DNA of 64,000 bases from Agarophyton chilense (taxonomy: Eukaryota > Rhodophyta > Florideophyceae > Gracilariales > Gracilariaceae). The DNA lies in NCBI GenBank assembly GCA_030374765.1, contig JARGXX010000116.1, positions 248,001 to 312,000 of the forward strand. Reading direction: 5' to 3'. A program made the translations under genes and the position numbers. How positions within the stretch are numbered: the first letter of the stretch is position 1; every line of letters starts with the position of its first letter. The notes beneath the pieces are model-generated. The model was given only the letters and a program-made list of their open reading frames with translations. It ran no database searches and was not told the origin of the DNA. Shown in pieces: positions 27,916-38,330 of this stretch.

Positions 27916-28968
27916 TTATTGCGAAACCCCGACATCGATTCCCATACAGGCAAGTATGATAGCCAACTGCGCATGCATTCGGTTCTCCGCTTGTTGAAAC
28001 ACAATCGAGTAATCGGCCTCCATTACTTCATCTGTGCACTCTTTTCCTCTCTCCGCGGGTAAGCAGTGCAAAAACTTACCCTTGTTGGTCAGCTTCATCA
28101 TCTCAGCAGTAATCTGGAATTGTCTGAAAACCTTTTCTCGTTCGAGAGCCTCTCCTTTCTGCCCCATACTTGCCCATACATCGGTATACACAAAATCTGC
28201 ATTTTGAACTGCTTGCATCGGGTCGTGTGAAATATTTACTTCCGAAACGCCCATGCTTTTCACTTTTTCAAAGAGCTCCATGTTGGGTAGGTAACCTTGC
28301 GGACAAGCACAAGTAAACCGAATGGGTAATATGGAAGCTATTTCAAACCACGAATGCACGATATTGTTTCCATCCCCGACGTAAACAACGTGTGCTCCAT
28401 CAATGGAGCCACGAGATTCCAAGATTGTGAGCGCATCGGCTACAACCTGGCATGGATGATTGTAGTCAGTGAGCCCGTTGATTACTGGAACTGAGGCATA
28501 CTGAGCCATTTCCATTATATCGCTGTGGGCAAACAAGCGAGCCATGATGATGTCCGTCATTCCCGACAAAACTCGAGAAACATCTTTTGCCGCTTCTCTG
28601 GTGTTTACTCCAACTTCTGGACCTAGACAAAGCGCATGTCCGCCAGATTTGAATACAGCAGTTTCAAACGAGACTCTTGTGCGGGCAGAAGGCTTCGCAA
28701 ACACCATTGACATTGCCTTCTTCTTCAAAGGCATGAACTCCGGATCGTTGAGGCTGTCCCGCGTTTTGAGTTCGTTGGCGATTCGGAGCACATCTCTCAG
28801 CTGTTGAGAGGAAAAGTCATCTACATGCAAGAAATGAGACTGTGTCGTAGGTAGCTTTGCTCTTGCAGCGACTGGATGCGTTGCCGTTGAGCATCGAAGA
28901 AAATGCGATGAGTCACGCCGCGGACGCGACGAGATCGGTAATGGGGACGCAATGAAGCCGGCACACAT
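27916..28968 (-). CDS. OTC (argF-type): Ornithine carbamoyltransferase
   Basis: 350 residues from the ATG at 28968. The enzyme joins carbamoyl phosphate and ornithine to give citrulline in arginine synthesis. The first 40 residues are Ser, Arg and Ala-rich with no acidic residue before Asp19 (MCAGFIASPLPISSRPRRD), fitting a plastid or mitochondrial transit peptide; the plastid is likely by analogy with plants and algae. Motifs: carbamoyl phosphate loop SARTR at 94-98 (the first variable position is Ala rather than Thr), ARLFAHSDI, NHPCQ, DGNNIVHSW for ornithine binding, and HCLPAERG with HCLP at 301-304. Complete and typical. Confidence 0.96.
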   Translation of the reverse strand: MCAGFIASPLPISSRPRRDSSHFLRCSTATHPVAARAKLPTTQSHFLHVDDFSSQQLRDVLRIANELKTRDSLNDPEFMPLKKKAMSMVFAKPSARTRVSFETAVFKSGGHALCLGPEVGVNTREAAKDVSRVLSGMTDIIMARLFAHSDIMEMAQYASVPVINGLTDYNHPCQVVADALTILESRGSIDGAHVVYVGDGNNIVHSWFEIASILPIRFTCACPQGYLPNMELFEKVKSMGVSEVNISHDPMQAVQNADFVYTDVWASMGQKGEALEREKVFRQFQITAEMMKLTNKGKFLHCLPAERGKECTDEVMEADYSIVFQQAENRMHAQLAIILACMGIDVGVSQ

Positions 28969-29729
28969 CGGAGCTCTTCGCAGTTGATCGTGCAATCTGA
29001 AGTTGAACTTGATCGCTCACAAGCCTATCCAAATAAAGCACGATGAGGGCAAAGGGTTAGCAATCCTATGATGGGATTTGTATTGGCGAGATGCAACCTG
29101 TACAAAAATCTCAAATTCAGTTTTTCGATGTGCGAGGTGACCCCTCCTCCCAGGCTTTATTCTGCACACCAAAGACAACTCCTACTGTAAGGCCAAAGGG
29201 TTGGTGTGGCAGTAATCTTTTCTTCATCACTCAAAATTTCTTACTGTTTTCGGGTCACAAAATTGCAATTAGAACTTGGCACAAGAATCTTGCGCAGGCT
29301 CATCTGGTGGCCTACACATCACATGCATCACACAAGTGGCGATCAGAGATTGGACAAACTTCGGAAGGTGCATTGGCACCAGCGCTCGATGACATGTCCC
29401 GCTCAATCGCATTTCGGTGAGTACTGTAAGCACCCTTCGTATGTAATTTATCTTACCATCCGCAGCATATCAGTGCCGGATAAGCTTTACAGTTCGCTGC
29501 AGAAACGTGACACACTCCCGCGTAGGAATCCCTTGCATTGTTCTTGTGAAGCTAGCTGCTCTCCCATGACGCTTCCTCCTCCATCGGACGCCACCTGAAT
29601 TGTCCGATAAGCATCTAAGTTTTTCACCAAGCCTCCCATGTTTTGGTACTGTCCATATGTTTTCTAAATCAGTGGCTTCCGACATCTACTTGCTCTTGTG
29701 AAGGGTGTTTCTTGGTGGGCTCAATAGTA
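28969..29729. other. Divergent intergenic region, OTC and TPR-RING gene
   Basis: 761 bp between genes transcribed away from each other. Short frames only. No clear regulatory motif. Confidence 0.6.
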
Positions 29730-32700
29730 ATGCATTCTTCCGCTGATGGTGTGCGGGAGCGTCGTCGTCGCAAACGTGAAGCACGGGATCGACTGCAAGC
29801 GATAGCCTCTTTTCTCATCCGTAGCGAACGTCGCGGATTTCGTGTTTCTCCTCATGCACAGTATGTACTGGAGAATGAATGTCTGGAAGTGTTCAAGGAC
29901 TACGATGGCCCTCCTGATACTTTTCAGTTTGCCACAATGCTGCGAGAAACTGCTGTTCGTATGTTTCGACAGGGCAGGTATAAGGAGGCCAATCAACGTT
30001 ACAGAATGGCATCTCTTTTCAACCCCTTCGATGCCACTCTCCTGTCGAACAGAGCCACATGCCTCTACAATCTCAGACGCTATCGTCGATGTATTGACAT
30101 ATGTCAAATCTGTTTCTCCGCCTTTCCAAATCTGTTTTGTCCGGAAAATACCGGTTTGTATTTCCAGGTCCTCATTCTCCTCGCAAACTCGCATATTAAA
30201 CTGCGCAGTTTTAGAGAAGCAATGGATGTGTACGAGGTTCTTATCGGTGTCAAAGAGAAGTTGCGCTCGCAGAAGGACACGAGAGTTTCGATGACGGAAG
30301 CCGCGAACAAATTGCTCCGATTTGAAATTGATCTCAAGATTGCTAGACAAAGTCCCCACAATCCGGTTGATGATCCTGCGCTCCACAAAGAGAGGCCTGT
30401 ACGCCCTGCAGATTTTCCTTTTCAAGAAGATCGCGGGCACTTTCTACATCCGCACACTCCAAGCTGTTATCTTAGAGAGATCAACACTGGAATCGACGAC
30501 TATGATTTAAATGCTGAAGAGGATGGTGATCCTGCTCTTGTAATTACTGTGGGGCACTTGTGTCATCACGTCTATCACATGGGCATGGGCGCCTGTGGTC
30601 ATGAAGACGGCGTGGATGTTTTATGGCAGAATGACAGTGATTCATGTTCCGCGCAAGACGATGATGGAGATTCTGAGGAGAGCTTTTATTTCGTCGAGGA
30701 CACAGTGTATTACGATGAATCTGGAAGTGATGAAGACAGTAAAACGGAATGCGCATGTGTGCACAACCAAAGTGAAGCAACAGACCTAGCAACGGTAACC
30801 AGGGAAAGACTCCCATCTGATAATGATAAAAAATTCCTCACTTGGAGACAAGATCTCAGATGCGATGAGTTTGGTTTGATAGAAAGCGCTCCTTTTGATC
30901 GAGAGGGACTTCCAAATGTACACCGAAATACATCACTAGATTCACGTTCTAATTCTCAGGTAAACGCAGAAATGGGATCAAGCGATAACTCCGCACCTCG
31001 GTCACCTCCTACCGAATTCTCGAGAGATCCTAAGTCCTCAAGACTGAAAGACAGAGAGTTATTATCCATGGATGATGCTGTTGAGTCTCTACGCTTGGCT
31101 CGATACTCGGATAATGCTCCTTGTAGCCCAAGTGAAAAGGAAACTGAAAATAATCTTGACTATGGCAAACTTGTAACAGAGCTTTTATTGTTTATGTCAA
31201 GGACTCAACGTAGCTTAAAATCATCGCCAAAGAGAATTCGCTTATTTCATGATTCCGACAGTGAAGAGCCCATTTCTAGGCTGGACTTCTCCTATGTTCC
31301 AGAGAATGACGATTGGGATCTATTCGAGAAAGCATTCAAGCGTCTGCCGTCCGGGAATGACACATTTTTGTCTAGATGTACAACACAGCTATTCGGAAGT
31401 TCTTTTCAGTCCAGTGGAGCGCTAGACTTCACTCGCTATTTTGGGTCTCATGTACGAATAAAAACCGAGGGGGGGAAGAAGAAGAGTAAAAGCTGTGTTG
31501 GGAATTGCCCTCCTTGCTTTGCTCGACGAATGTGGAAACTTCGTTTTAAATCCCACAAGGCTGGAGATGCCGAACAGTTTTTTTTGAGCGCTTACAATGA
31601 CGAACGCAGGGATGATAAGAGTTTTCTATCTCTACACGAATGGCGCTGCAGTGATAACTATGGAAGTGGATATGAGCTTGCTACGGAACACGGTATACTT
31701 GTCCACGGTGTTGCATATTTAATACTATTGCAGAATGAAGTGTGCTGGCAGCAGAATGAAGTGGGAATCGTGAAAAGTATTCAGAGGCCATTTAGCGCTG
31801 CGTTGTTAAAAAATATGAAGACAAGGACCGATCTGATGGCAATCTCTACTCTGCGTGACGTACTTCTTGAGACATTGTACCTCATGCGCTGTATCAAATA
31901 TCAAGCGTGGAAGAACGTTCCTCCTTCGCATCAGTTTGTCAGAACCCCTGAGATAGTTTCTGAAATGGCGAGCGTTGCTCCTGATTTGTCAGAATTTAGT
32001 AGCAAGGAGCAAGAGACCAGACTGATGAGTCAAAATGGAACGGCGATGGAGAACATGAGCAAATGGGCCGCGGTTGGACATTTGGCGAAGGAAGAGGAGT
32101 GGGTGTACCATACGCTGTCACGAGACGTCAGAGACGTCATATTGCATTTTGAAAGAAAAGCTCTGAGCATTGTTCCAGCTCCAATGCCACCGATTCTAAA
32201 CACTGTTGAAGGAGGGATGACACAGTCAAGCGGTTTGGAACATATCTTATATGGCCAAAGAAGTCGTGAACTTGAGAGCAGGTCTAAATCAAGAAAAAAA
32301 GTGGATTTAGAAAGGGGAGAGATATTACTCACTAGGGCTCTCGAAGCATTTCCCCTTAAACTACGCTTGTACTACAAACGAGCAGATGTAAGATATCAAA
32401 TGAAAAAGTGGGACGCATGCATAAGAGACCTCAAAAAGTTACAGTCTCTCGCTCGGAAGCGAAAGGAAGATAGAAAAAAGCATTCACTCGGATCTGAGCA
32501 GGAAAAGATTCTGTTATACCATGTTCTCCTCCTTAAAGCTGACGCACATGGGGCGAGAGCACAAAAAGTAAGCTCGGCTCGAAAATCGCACATTCTCGCC
32601 TCAATAGACCTCTACAAGCGTGCAATGAACATGTATGCTAAAAAGAAAAGAAACCGGACAAAAATACTTCAGAAAGTGCGAAAACAAGAGCACCTTCTCG

Positions 32701-33725
32701 TTTCGCTAGAAACCAGCAAAAATGCAAGACGCAAGGAAATAAAACCCGCAACGAAGAAATCCGAAGGAGAACAAAATCTCTCCGTGGTGAAACAAGTGGT
32801 CAGACGTCGTCAAAGCAGCCCAGCTTCATCATCAGAAGATGAAGAAGAGATACTCGTCCCTGGCAGCAGGTATGGCGCTCTTTTGGAGGATAGCACGAGC
32901 ACGCATTCATCTCCACAACAGCGACCGAACGCATTCCAGGTACCTAGCTCTGGAACAATTCTGCGCGCTGCAGATAACGGAGTGAACCGCACCAGGGGTG
33001 ACAGAGCGAGATCAAATAATGAGCCGTCACCTGAGACAGTTCTTATCGAAGTTCGTCGCATACTTTTACTATTTGGCGGGGAAGCACGATCTTCAGATGT
33101 TGTAGCCAATCTCGATCTAACCGGATGGAATATTCATGATTCTGGCGAATTTATTACTAGGACCTTTAAAGCGTTGCACTCTCTTTGCAGAGAATACGGC
33201 ACAGGATTCGAGATACGGGCGGGATCTCATTCAGACCCGGTGATAGCGGTAACGAGCGGTGAAGATTTCACTCTGGTCTCGAGAGGGGGATCATGCTCGT
33301 CGAGCAGGAAGGGGAGTGAGAGACCCCCAAGATATCGTCCTACTCGCCATGGCAATAGTTCACGCAGCAGATCCTCCACGTTAGTTCAACCAGAATCTCA
33401 GATCGGCCTTCCTATTCGTACTTCTGAAGCTTTCGACTACGCAAATATCATTGAGAATCTTCTAAAGGAGAAGAATGTTGCCCAGAATCCAAGCCAGGCC
33501 ATGGTAAGGTCAAGAACTGATCGTGAAAAGGAATGCTGTATATGTATGGACAATCCCTCTGATAGTTTGACAATTCCCTGCAGACATCCGTTCTGCGAAA
33601 ATTGCATTCTAAACTACCTGACGAGAGAAAAATCAGATAAGAAATGTCCGGTTTGTCGATGTGAAGTTATTAATGTTGCCAGCATGGTAGTTCACAACGA
33701 CACAGGTAATGGTTTGGAATTATAA
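29730..33725 (+). CDS. Large TPR-containing protein with C-terminal RING finger, putative E3 ubiquitin ligase
   Basis: 1331 residues from the ATG at 29730; the frame is open a little upstream without another ATG. N-terminal TPR-like helices lie at about 60-140 (FRQGRYKEANQRYRMASLFN). A long acidic, Ser-rich middle follows (about 240-600). A second TPR-like pair lies at about 850-930 (RGEILLTRALEAFPLKLRLYYKRAD), then a basic Ser-rich linker and a small helical domain (about 1095-1160, VLIEVRRILLLFGGEARSSD). A C3HC4 RING follows at about 1268-1310: CCICMDN, CRHPFCENCI, CPVCRCE. RING domains recruit ubiquitin-conjugating enzymes and TPRs bind partner proteins, so a ubiquitin ligase role is inferred. 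I do not recognise an orthologue of this exact architecture. Confidence 0.82.
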   Translation: MHSSADGVRERRRRKREARDRLQAIASFLIRSERRGFRVSPHAQYVLENECLEVFKDYDGPPDTFQFATMLRETAVRMFRQGRYKEANQRYRMASLFNPFDATLLSNRATCLYNLRRYRRCIDICQICFSAFPNLFCPENTGLYFQVLILLANSHIKLRSFREAMDVYEVLIGVKEKLRSQKDTRVSMTEAANKLLRFEIDLKIARQSPHNPVDDPALHKERPVRPADFPFQEDRGHFLHPHTPSCYLREINTGIDDYDLNAEEDGDPALVITVGHLCHHVYHMGMGACGHEDGVDVLWQNDSDSCSAQDDDGDSEESFYFVEDTVYYDESGSDEDSKTECACVHNQSEATDLATVTRERLPSDNDKKFLTWRQDLRCDEFGLIESAPFDREGLPNVHRNTSLDSRSNSQVNAEMGSSDNSAPRSPPTEFSRDPKSSRLKDRELLSMDDAVESLRLARYSDNAPCSPSEKETENNLDYGKLVTELLLFMSRTQRSLKSSPKRIRLFHDSDSEEPISRLDFSYVPENDDWDLFEKAFKRLPSGNDTFLSRCTTQLFGSSFQSSGALDFTRYFGSHVRIKTEGGKKKSKSCVGNCPPCFARRMWKLRFKSHKAGDAEQFFLSAYNDERRDDKSFLSLHEWRCSDNYGSGYELATEHGILVHGVAYLILLQNEVCWQQNEVGIVKSIQRPFSAALLKNMKTRTDLMAISTLRDVLLETLYLMRCIKYQAWKNVPPSHQFVRTPEIVSEMASVAPDLSEFSSKEQETRLMSQNGTAMENMSKWAAVGHLAKEEEWVYHTLSRDVRDVILHFERKALSIVPAPMPPILNTVEGGMTQSSGLEHILYGQRSRELESRSKSRKKVDLERGEILLTRALEAFPLKLRLYYKRADVRYQMKKWDACIRDLKKLQSLARKRKEDRKKHSLGSEQEKILLYHVLLLKADAHGARAQKVSSARKSHILASIDLYKRAMNMYAKKKRNRTKILQKVRKQEHLLVSLETSKNARRKEIKPATKKSEGEQNLSVVKQVVRRRQSSPASSSEDEEEILVPGSRYGALLEDSTSTHSSPQQRPNAFQVPSSGTILRAADNGVNRTRGDRARSNNEPSPETVLIEVRRILLLFGGEARSSDVVANLDLTGWNIHDSGEFITRTFKALHSLCREYGTGFEIRAGSHSDPVIAVTSGEDFTLVSRGGSCSSSRKGSERPPRYRPTRHGNSSRSRSSTLVQPESQIGLPIRTSEAFDYANIIENLLKEKNVAQNPSQAMVRSRTDREKECCICMDNPSDSLTIPCRHPFCENCILNYLTREKSDKKCPVCRCEVINVASMVVHNDTGNGLEL

Positions 33726-33983
33726 GCCTGGGTAGCTTGTAGGGATAGATCAATAACCGTAGAACCAGTATTTTAAGTTATGGTTCAGCTCACCATCTTG
33801 CGAGAAATAATTCTCTCTCTCTCTCTTTATGGGTATGCTACGCTGAAAATTTCTCGAGACCTGTAAACATGATGCTTCCGAGCAGTACGTCCTTAAATGT
33901 GAGAGCTTTATGGATCACTTCAAACCGATCCTTTCTTTTGCATACTTCATAAGAGTACTTCTAAAAGTCAGCGTCCTCGTAAA
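33726..33983. other. Short convergent gap with a (CT)n run
   Basis: 258 bp between the stop codons of convergent genes. It contains CTCTCTCTCTCTCT near 33812-33826. Both 3' ends must lie here. Confidence 0.8.
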
Positions 33984-34811
33984 TCACTGTACTTCATCAC
34001 AGCAAAGAATTCGCAATTGTGCCAATGTCCCCTTTGATCCCAAGCTCCGATAAACATTCATTAGATCGACTAATTCGTGGTGTGGCATCGAATACACATC
34101 AGCAGAAGAAGCAGTGATGCTTACAAGTTCAAAGAAGTCCTCCCCCTCGACTTCGTCCGCTAGAATGGGGAGTATTGAGTGGAGGATGACCCTACTAAAA
34201 GACGGTTGGTTCACATAGTGAACAAGCTCATGGACAGCATCTTTTCCAGCTCCGTCAAGGTTTATATTGCTCAATAACCAGGCCCATTCTGCTTCCGACA
34301 ACGTGGGGACCTTAAATTCTTCGACATCTTCAGTGTCTTTTCTTTCGATAAGTTTTTGAAGAACCATTGAAACTTTTGTAAACTGGTCTCCTTTTTCATC
34401 TTCCTTCGAATCTATCGGTTTCACATCACCCTCGCTCGAGACGCTCGACAGGTCAAATTCTTTCAGCATTTCACGAATTTCTGGTTCCGGTGGCCCAATA
34501 ATTATAGGAGAAAACTCTTGCATGATGTCTATGATGGTTTCACTATCAAAAAACTCTTCATCGGAGTAGTTCGACAGCTCTGTCCACAGAGTTGGTGGGG
34601 GTTGTGAATAAGGCAGCTGTAGGACAACATCATCAATCACGTAGCGACAAATCGATGCCGAGTGCGATATGTCCGTACTGCATGGAGCTTGAGGCTGCGA
34701 CGATTGTGGGAGTGGTTCGGAGTTCATAAGCTCTCTGAGCTTCGGTAATACTTCTGATGGGGATGCGCCAGCTCGAAGAAGCGCTACGCAATCCTCCCAA
34801 GTATCTGCCAT
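33984..34811 (-). CDS. Acidic protein of unknown function
   Basis: 275 residues from the ATG at 34811 (MADTWEDCVALL); an in-frame GTG lies 69 bp upstream but no other ATG. The protein is strongly acidic. Its N-terminal helix is followed by a Pro/Ser stretch, an acidic central region and a helical C-terminal half (LSEAEWAWLLSNINLDGAG, AVHELVHYVNQPSFSRVIL, HHELVDLMNVYRSLGSKGT) that may form a small helical-repeat domain. Codon use and setting match neighbouring real genes, and the frame covers the whole interval. No family recognised. Confidence 0.65.
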   Translation of the reverse strand: MADTWEDCVALLRAGASPSEVLPKLRELMNSEPLPQSSQPQAPCSTDISHSASICRYVIDDVVLQLPYSQPPPTLWTELSNYSDEEFFDSETIIDIMQEFSPIIIGPPEPEIREMLKEFDLSSVSSEGDVKPIDSKEDEKGDQFTKVSMVLQKLIERKDTEDVEEFKVPTLSEAEWAWLLSNINLDGAGKDAVHELVHYVNQPSFSRVILHSILPILADEVEGEDFFELVSITASSADVYSMPHHELVDLMNVYRSLGSKGTLAQLRILCCDEVQ

Positions 34812-35938
34812 TTCATAATGCTGCGCTCTTGCGGGCAATAATCCAAGATATGAAACGCTTAAAGATATGTTCTTTCCCACACAAGAAGTGTTTTAACGTC
34901 GCTGATGCGTTACAAGAACGACAATACCTCGCGATCGATGATGTGACGAATCGTGCCACCCATGAAAATGATTTTATCCAGCCTTCAAATAATCATGCGC
35001 ACTCGAACTTTGGATGAAATCGTCACTAGCTAGCTTCAAATTTCCGCATGTACAGAGAACATCAAGCCTGCACGAAGGTTACGACGGTTTCAGCGAAAAT
35101 AGGCCAACAAAATATTGTTCTTCCTTTGTGACTCATTTTCGAACCCAACAGTTTCCTATTGTTTGCAGCTACACTAACGTCACACAAATGACTGTTTTCG
35201 AGTCCACTTTCAATGCGAAGACGAGAAGTGCGCTCGCGACGGAAAGCCGTCCGTAGAACTGAAAGCAGGTTGAACACAGTGTACAACGTTGCCGGTGTCA
35301 TCGCTGCGTCTATCGCCGCCATCAACGCTGATCGCCGCTGACCGAGTGTGGAAAAAGCGATACATCGCTCACAGGGGCTAGCCTTTTTATTCCCACCCTG
35401 CCCACCTCTGCTGCCTCGTTCTCTTGTGGACCTCTCTTGCCAGGAGGCAAGAATTGTTTTTAGGGGAGCAGGGGGTCTTGTCCACTGGAAAGCTCTACCT
35501 AGTGGACGGCCCAGGACGCAAGAAAACAGTTGCCAAACGAAAACCGACCACGACACTGAAATAGTGTTTAATTACTGATTCTGCCTACTGTTAATCTTCA
35601 AAACGTGAGGTGGGTACGTGCCCACTAAGATGACTTGCCTTTGGTGAACTTCGGGGTGTGCCCGATCGTAGATTTTGGCAAGGAAATTCATGATGAGCAT
35701 CTTTCAAACGCGGCAATGCCTGGAAAACCGCATCGGATTCTCTCTGGGAAAGTCTATTTCTTCGGCGATCTTCAGAACGGTTGGAATACTAAGGATACAC
35801 AGAACCCCTACCTGTGTACAACGAGAAAGCCAGATGAACAGGATACGATACATGTAGACCCGCATAGCTACGCTTCTAAGGTCGATGTCCCACAATGCAA
35901 CTGGATGAAAGTGCAGCATTATGTGATTAAAATGGACC
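34812..35938. other. Intergenic region between unknown gene and coiled-coil gene
   Basis: About 1.1 kb. Several frames of 76-164 codons exist on both strands but show no domain, overlap each other and lack conserved composition. Part must be the upstream region of the gene at 33984-34811. Confidence 0.5.
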
Positions 35939-37507
35939 TTATTTGTGTACTCCGCTCTCCCCGTCATCTACTACCGAAGGCGCCCCGATTCCATCAACTT
36001 CGGTCGATGGGCTGGCGTTTGAAGAAAAGCAGTACTTCATCTCTACACGTTTGTGCTGTTCTTTCCTCAAACGTTGCTCAAAAGCGTCGGATTGCTGTTT
36101 AGCACGTCGCAACTCCCTGTGCAAACGGTTCACCTCTTCCTGTTTGCTATGGACCATCTCTTGCAAGACCTCAAGGTTCTTCGCGAGTGCATCTAACGTT
36201 TGCGGTGCGGAAACCGCAGAACTGCGCGCACTACCTGATTGATGACCTTCGCGTCTGCTCAGCGACAGCAAGCGCCTAAACCCTGTCAGTCCTGACAGCT
36301 TACTTCTCAGCTCACGACTAGCTTCAGCCTCTGATATTCCGTGTGCACCGCGACGAAGACTTCGAAATCTTTTCCGAAACATTCCTCGTTCTTCGTGTCC
36401 CACACCCGCCCTATGTTCTTCACTTTCCTGTTGCCCGGTGAATTTGGGACGCAAAGTTTTCAGCCCCCTTCTCTCTGTGATTTTGTCACCAGACGCATCG
36501 GTTCGGAAATGATCGGTAGTTGACGTCGGTGACACAACTTCCGATGACTCATTTTTCATTTCGGGTCCGACTTGTTCATTTGCCTTTTGTCCAATGATTG
36601 TACTCTTTCGACGTGCAAGAGCCATCCCTAGATGACCAAGCGGCTTAGGGTCCCTGTGCTCCGGCGAGTCATTTGGAGATCTACGATTATGTATCCGAGA
36701 CTGCCTTGAATTATCGGCGACGACGCTTCTAAGCTCGTTCTGAACTTTTCGTAGCTCTTCCATTCGGGTTTTCACTGCTTTTGAAGAGCCTTCAGCCTCT
36801 TTTAGTTGCTTCTCCAAAAACTGTGCTTGTAGCACGGACTGCTTCGCTATGAGGTGGGCCATTTCCGCGTCGTGCTGAGCGCGGAGAGCTTTCACTTCCT
36901 CATCCCTCTTGGCTTCTCGCAACTCTTCCATTTCGGCCTTCAAAAGCCTCGTACAGTTCTCTAAGGACGAGTTCTTCACTCGCAGATTCTCGATTTCTTC
37001 CCTAGCGGTATCGAACATCTTCGTCATTTCTCCATACTTTTCCTTGTATTCATCACAGGTACTCTGCAAATCATTCTTCTCACTTGCAATGAACTGTAAC
37101 ACTTCCTCAGCTGCGCTCCCTTCTTCCCCGTCCTGTTCACGACGGGATTCACTGATGTTCTCAAATGCGATAATCATCTCTCGTTTGAACACCTCCCGTG
37201 CCACGTTCACTGCGAGTCTTTTCTCTGTGTCGGACCTGGTTGTCAAGAAGAGCTGTTCCATAATCATTGGATGGTATTCTCGAACTCGGGCGAACACGTC
37301 TTCCCAGATGTCATGAATCATGGCGTCCAGTTCTTCTCTTTCCCCGGTAATGCAAGAGGACCTAATGTACTCGCTATCTCGTTGTTCCCCACCCTGGGTT
37401 TGAAGCGATGCAGTACTTTCACCATTGTTTCCTGTAGGCATACCCTGCTTGGACTCCCATTCAAAAAATGCCGACAACCCTGCGAAAGAAGGTTTCCAAT
37501 AAGCCAT
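35939..37507 (-). CDS. Coiled-coil protein of unknown function
   Basis: 522 residues from an ATG. Two long coiled-coil stretches are evident from heptad-like Leu, Glu and Lys spacing: about 130-275 (EVLQFIASEKNDL through KAVKTRMEELRKVQNELRSV) and about 440-500 (LEVLQEMVHSKQEEVNRLHREL). A basic, Ser- and Arg-rich region lies between them (RKRFRSLRRGAHG). The N-terminal part (about 55-115) is helical and hydrophobic enough to fold. The architecture suggests a scaffold or cytoskeletal role, but no family is recognised. Confidence 0.75.
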   Translation of the reverse strand: MAYWKPSFAGLSAFFEWESKQGMPTGNNGESTASLQTQGGEQRDSEYIRSSCITGEREELDAMIHDIWEDVFARVREYHPMIMEQLFLTTRSDTEKRLAVNVAREVFKREMIIAFENISESRREQDGEEGSAAEEVLQFIASEKNDLQSTCDEYKEKYGEMTKMFDTAREEIENLRVKNSSLENCTRLLKAEMEELREAKRDEEVKALRAQHDAEMAHLIAKQSVLQAQFLEKQLKEAEGSSKAVKTRMEELRKVQNELRSVVADNSRQSRIHNRRSPNDSPEHRDPKPLGHLGMALARRKSTIIGQKANEQVGPEMKNESSEVVSPTSTTDHFRTDASGDKITERRGLKTLRPKFTGQQESEEHRAGVGHEERGMFRKRFRSLRRGAHGISEAEASRELRSKLSGLTGFRRLLSLSRREGHQSGSARSSAVSAPQTLDALAKNLEVLQEMVHSKQEEVNRLHRELRRAKQQSDAFEQRLRKEQHKRVEMKYCFSSNASPSTEVDGIGAPSVVDDGESGVHK

Positions 37508-38330
37508 TTAGAAATCGTGGATAAATAGATGTTGCGTCGACAAAAAAGCGAAACGGAAAGCAATGAAAATTCCCGGCTGAGCAGCTAATTAACAGCGAAT
37601 GATGAAGTTTCGGCTACCGTGATACACCACAAGTCCAGCTCTGCAGCAGCATCGAACCTTGCGTTTTATAGGAATTTTGTTCCGACGTCGTTTCATGAGT
37701 GATAATACATTGCCAAGGAGAGAAACGTCGAGGAGCGAACTTGTAAGGTGACGTGCGCATGATTGCATCGAAATGAAATTGGTTGAATTGAGTGTCATTT
37801 GCTGCAACCGTTTTGGGCATAATGATTATTGCTCTGTTTGTTCGGACCTCAGGTTGCGTGGAATATTCAAGGGAAATCGAAAGTCAAATCAATGACACAC
37901 GCTGTATGGGTCCTGCACTTCATCGAATTTGTGTTCCAAGCACCTGAAGCCCGAAGAGACACATTACGCAACAGCTTTATCAAGCCATGTAATATTCCGT
38001 GTCCGAAGCTGACATTTGCCCATTCGGAATGATTCTAGCTATACTTTGTCTCAAGTCTTCGAACAACCTGTTGTGATTTTGGCCTACTTTTTCTGGGAGG
38101 TAAAGAAAGAGTGGAGGGAATTGTTGCCCGTTGCCCCTTTTCATTTTCAGACTTGTTTTTGATTTTGAATACATAGATTACCAAAAGTTGGAACTTCTTT
38201 GTGTTATTGAAAAGAGAAATCTTCCACTGCGAACATAAAAAAACTGTGAGTTTCTATAGCACCGAGGTCGGCGTAACAACGACGACGGAGGACTTGCTCA
38301 CAAAAACGCATGATGCTCAAGAAGCTAAGC
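37508..38330. other. Intergenic region upstream of the coiled-coil gene
   Basis: About 820 bp, holding the promoter of the coiled-coil gene and the 3' end of the RWD gene. No feature recognised. Confidence 0.6.

Noticed and set aside
27916-28968. SARTR instead of STRTR in ornithine carbamoyltransferase as a sign of damage
   Set aside because: The first variable position differs among plant and algal enzymes; all other catalytic motifs are intact.
29721-30440. 239-codon minus-strand frame inside the TPR-RING gene
   Set aside because: Shadow of the plus-strand coding sequence, which has clear TPR and RING domains.
35062-35556. 164-codon minus-strand frame in the gap before the coiled-coil gene
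   Set aside because: Composition is irregular, no domain is visible, and it overlaps other chance frames.
35635-36102. 155-codon plus-strand frame
   Set aside because: Its second half is antisense to the well supported coiled-coil gene and the first half has no recognisable domain.
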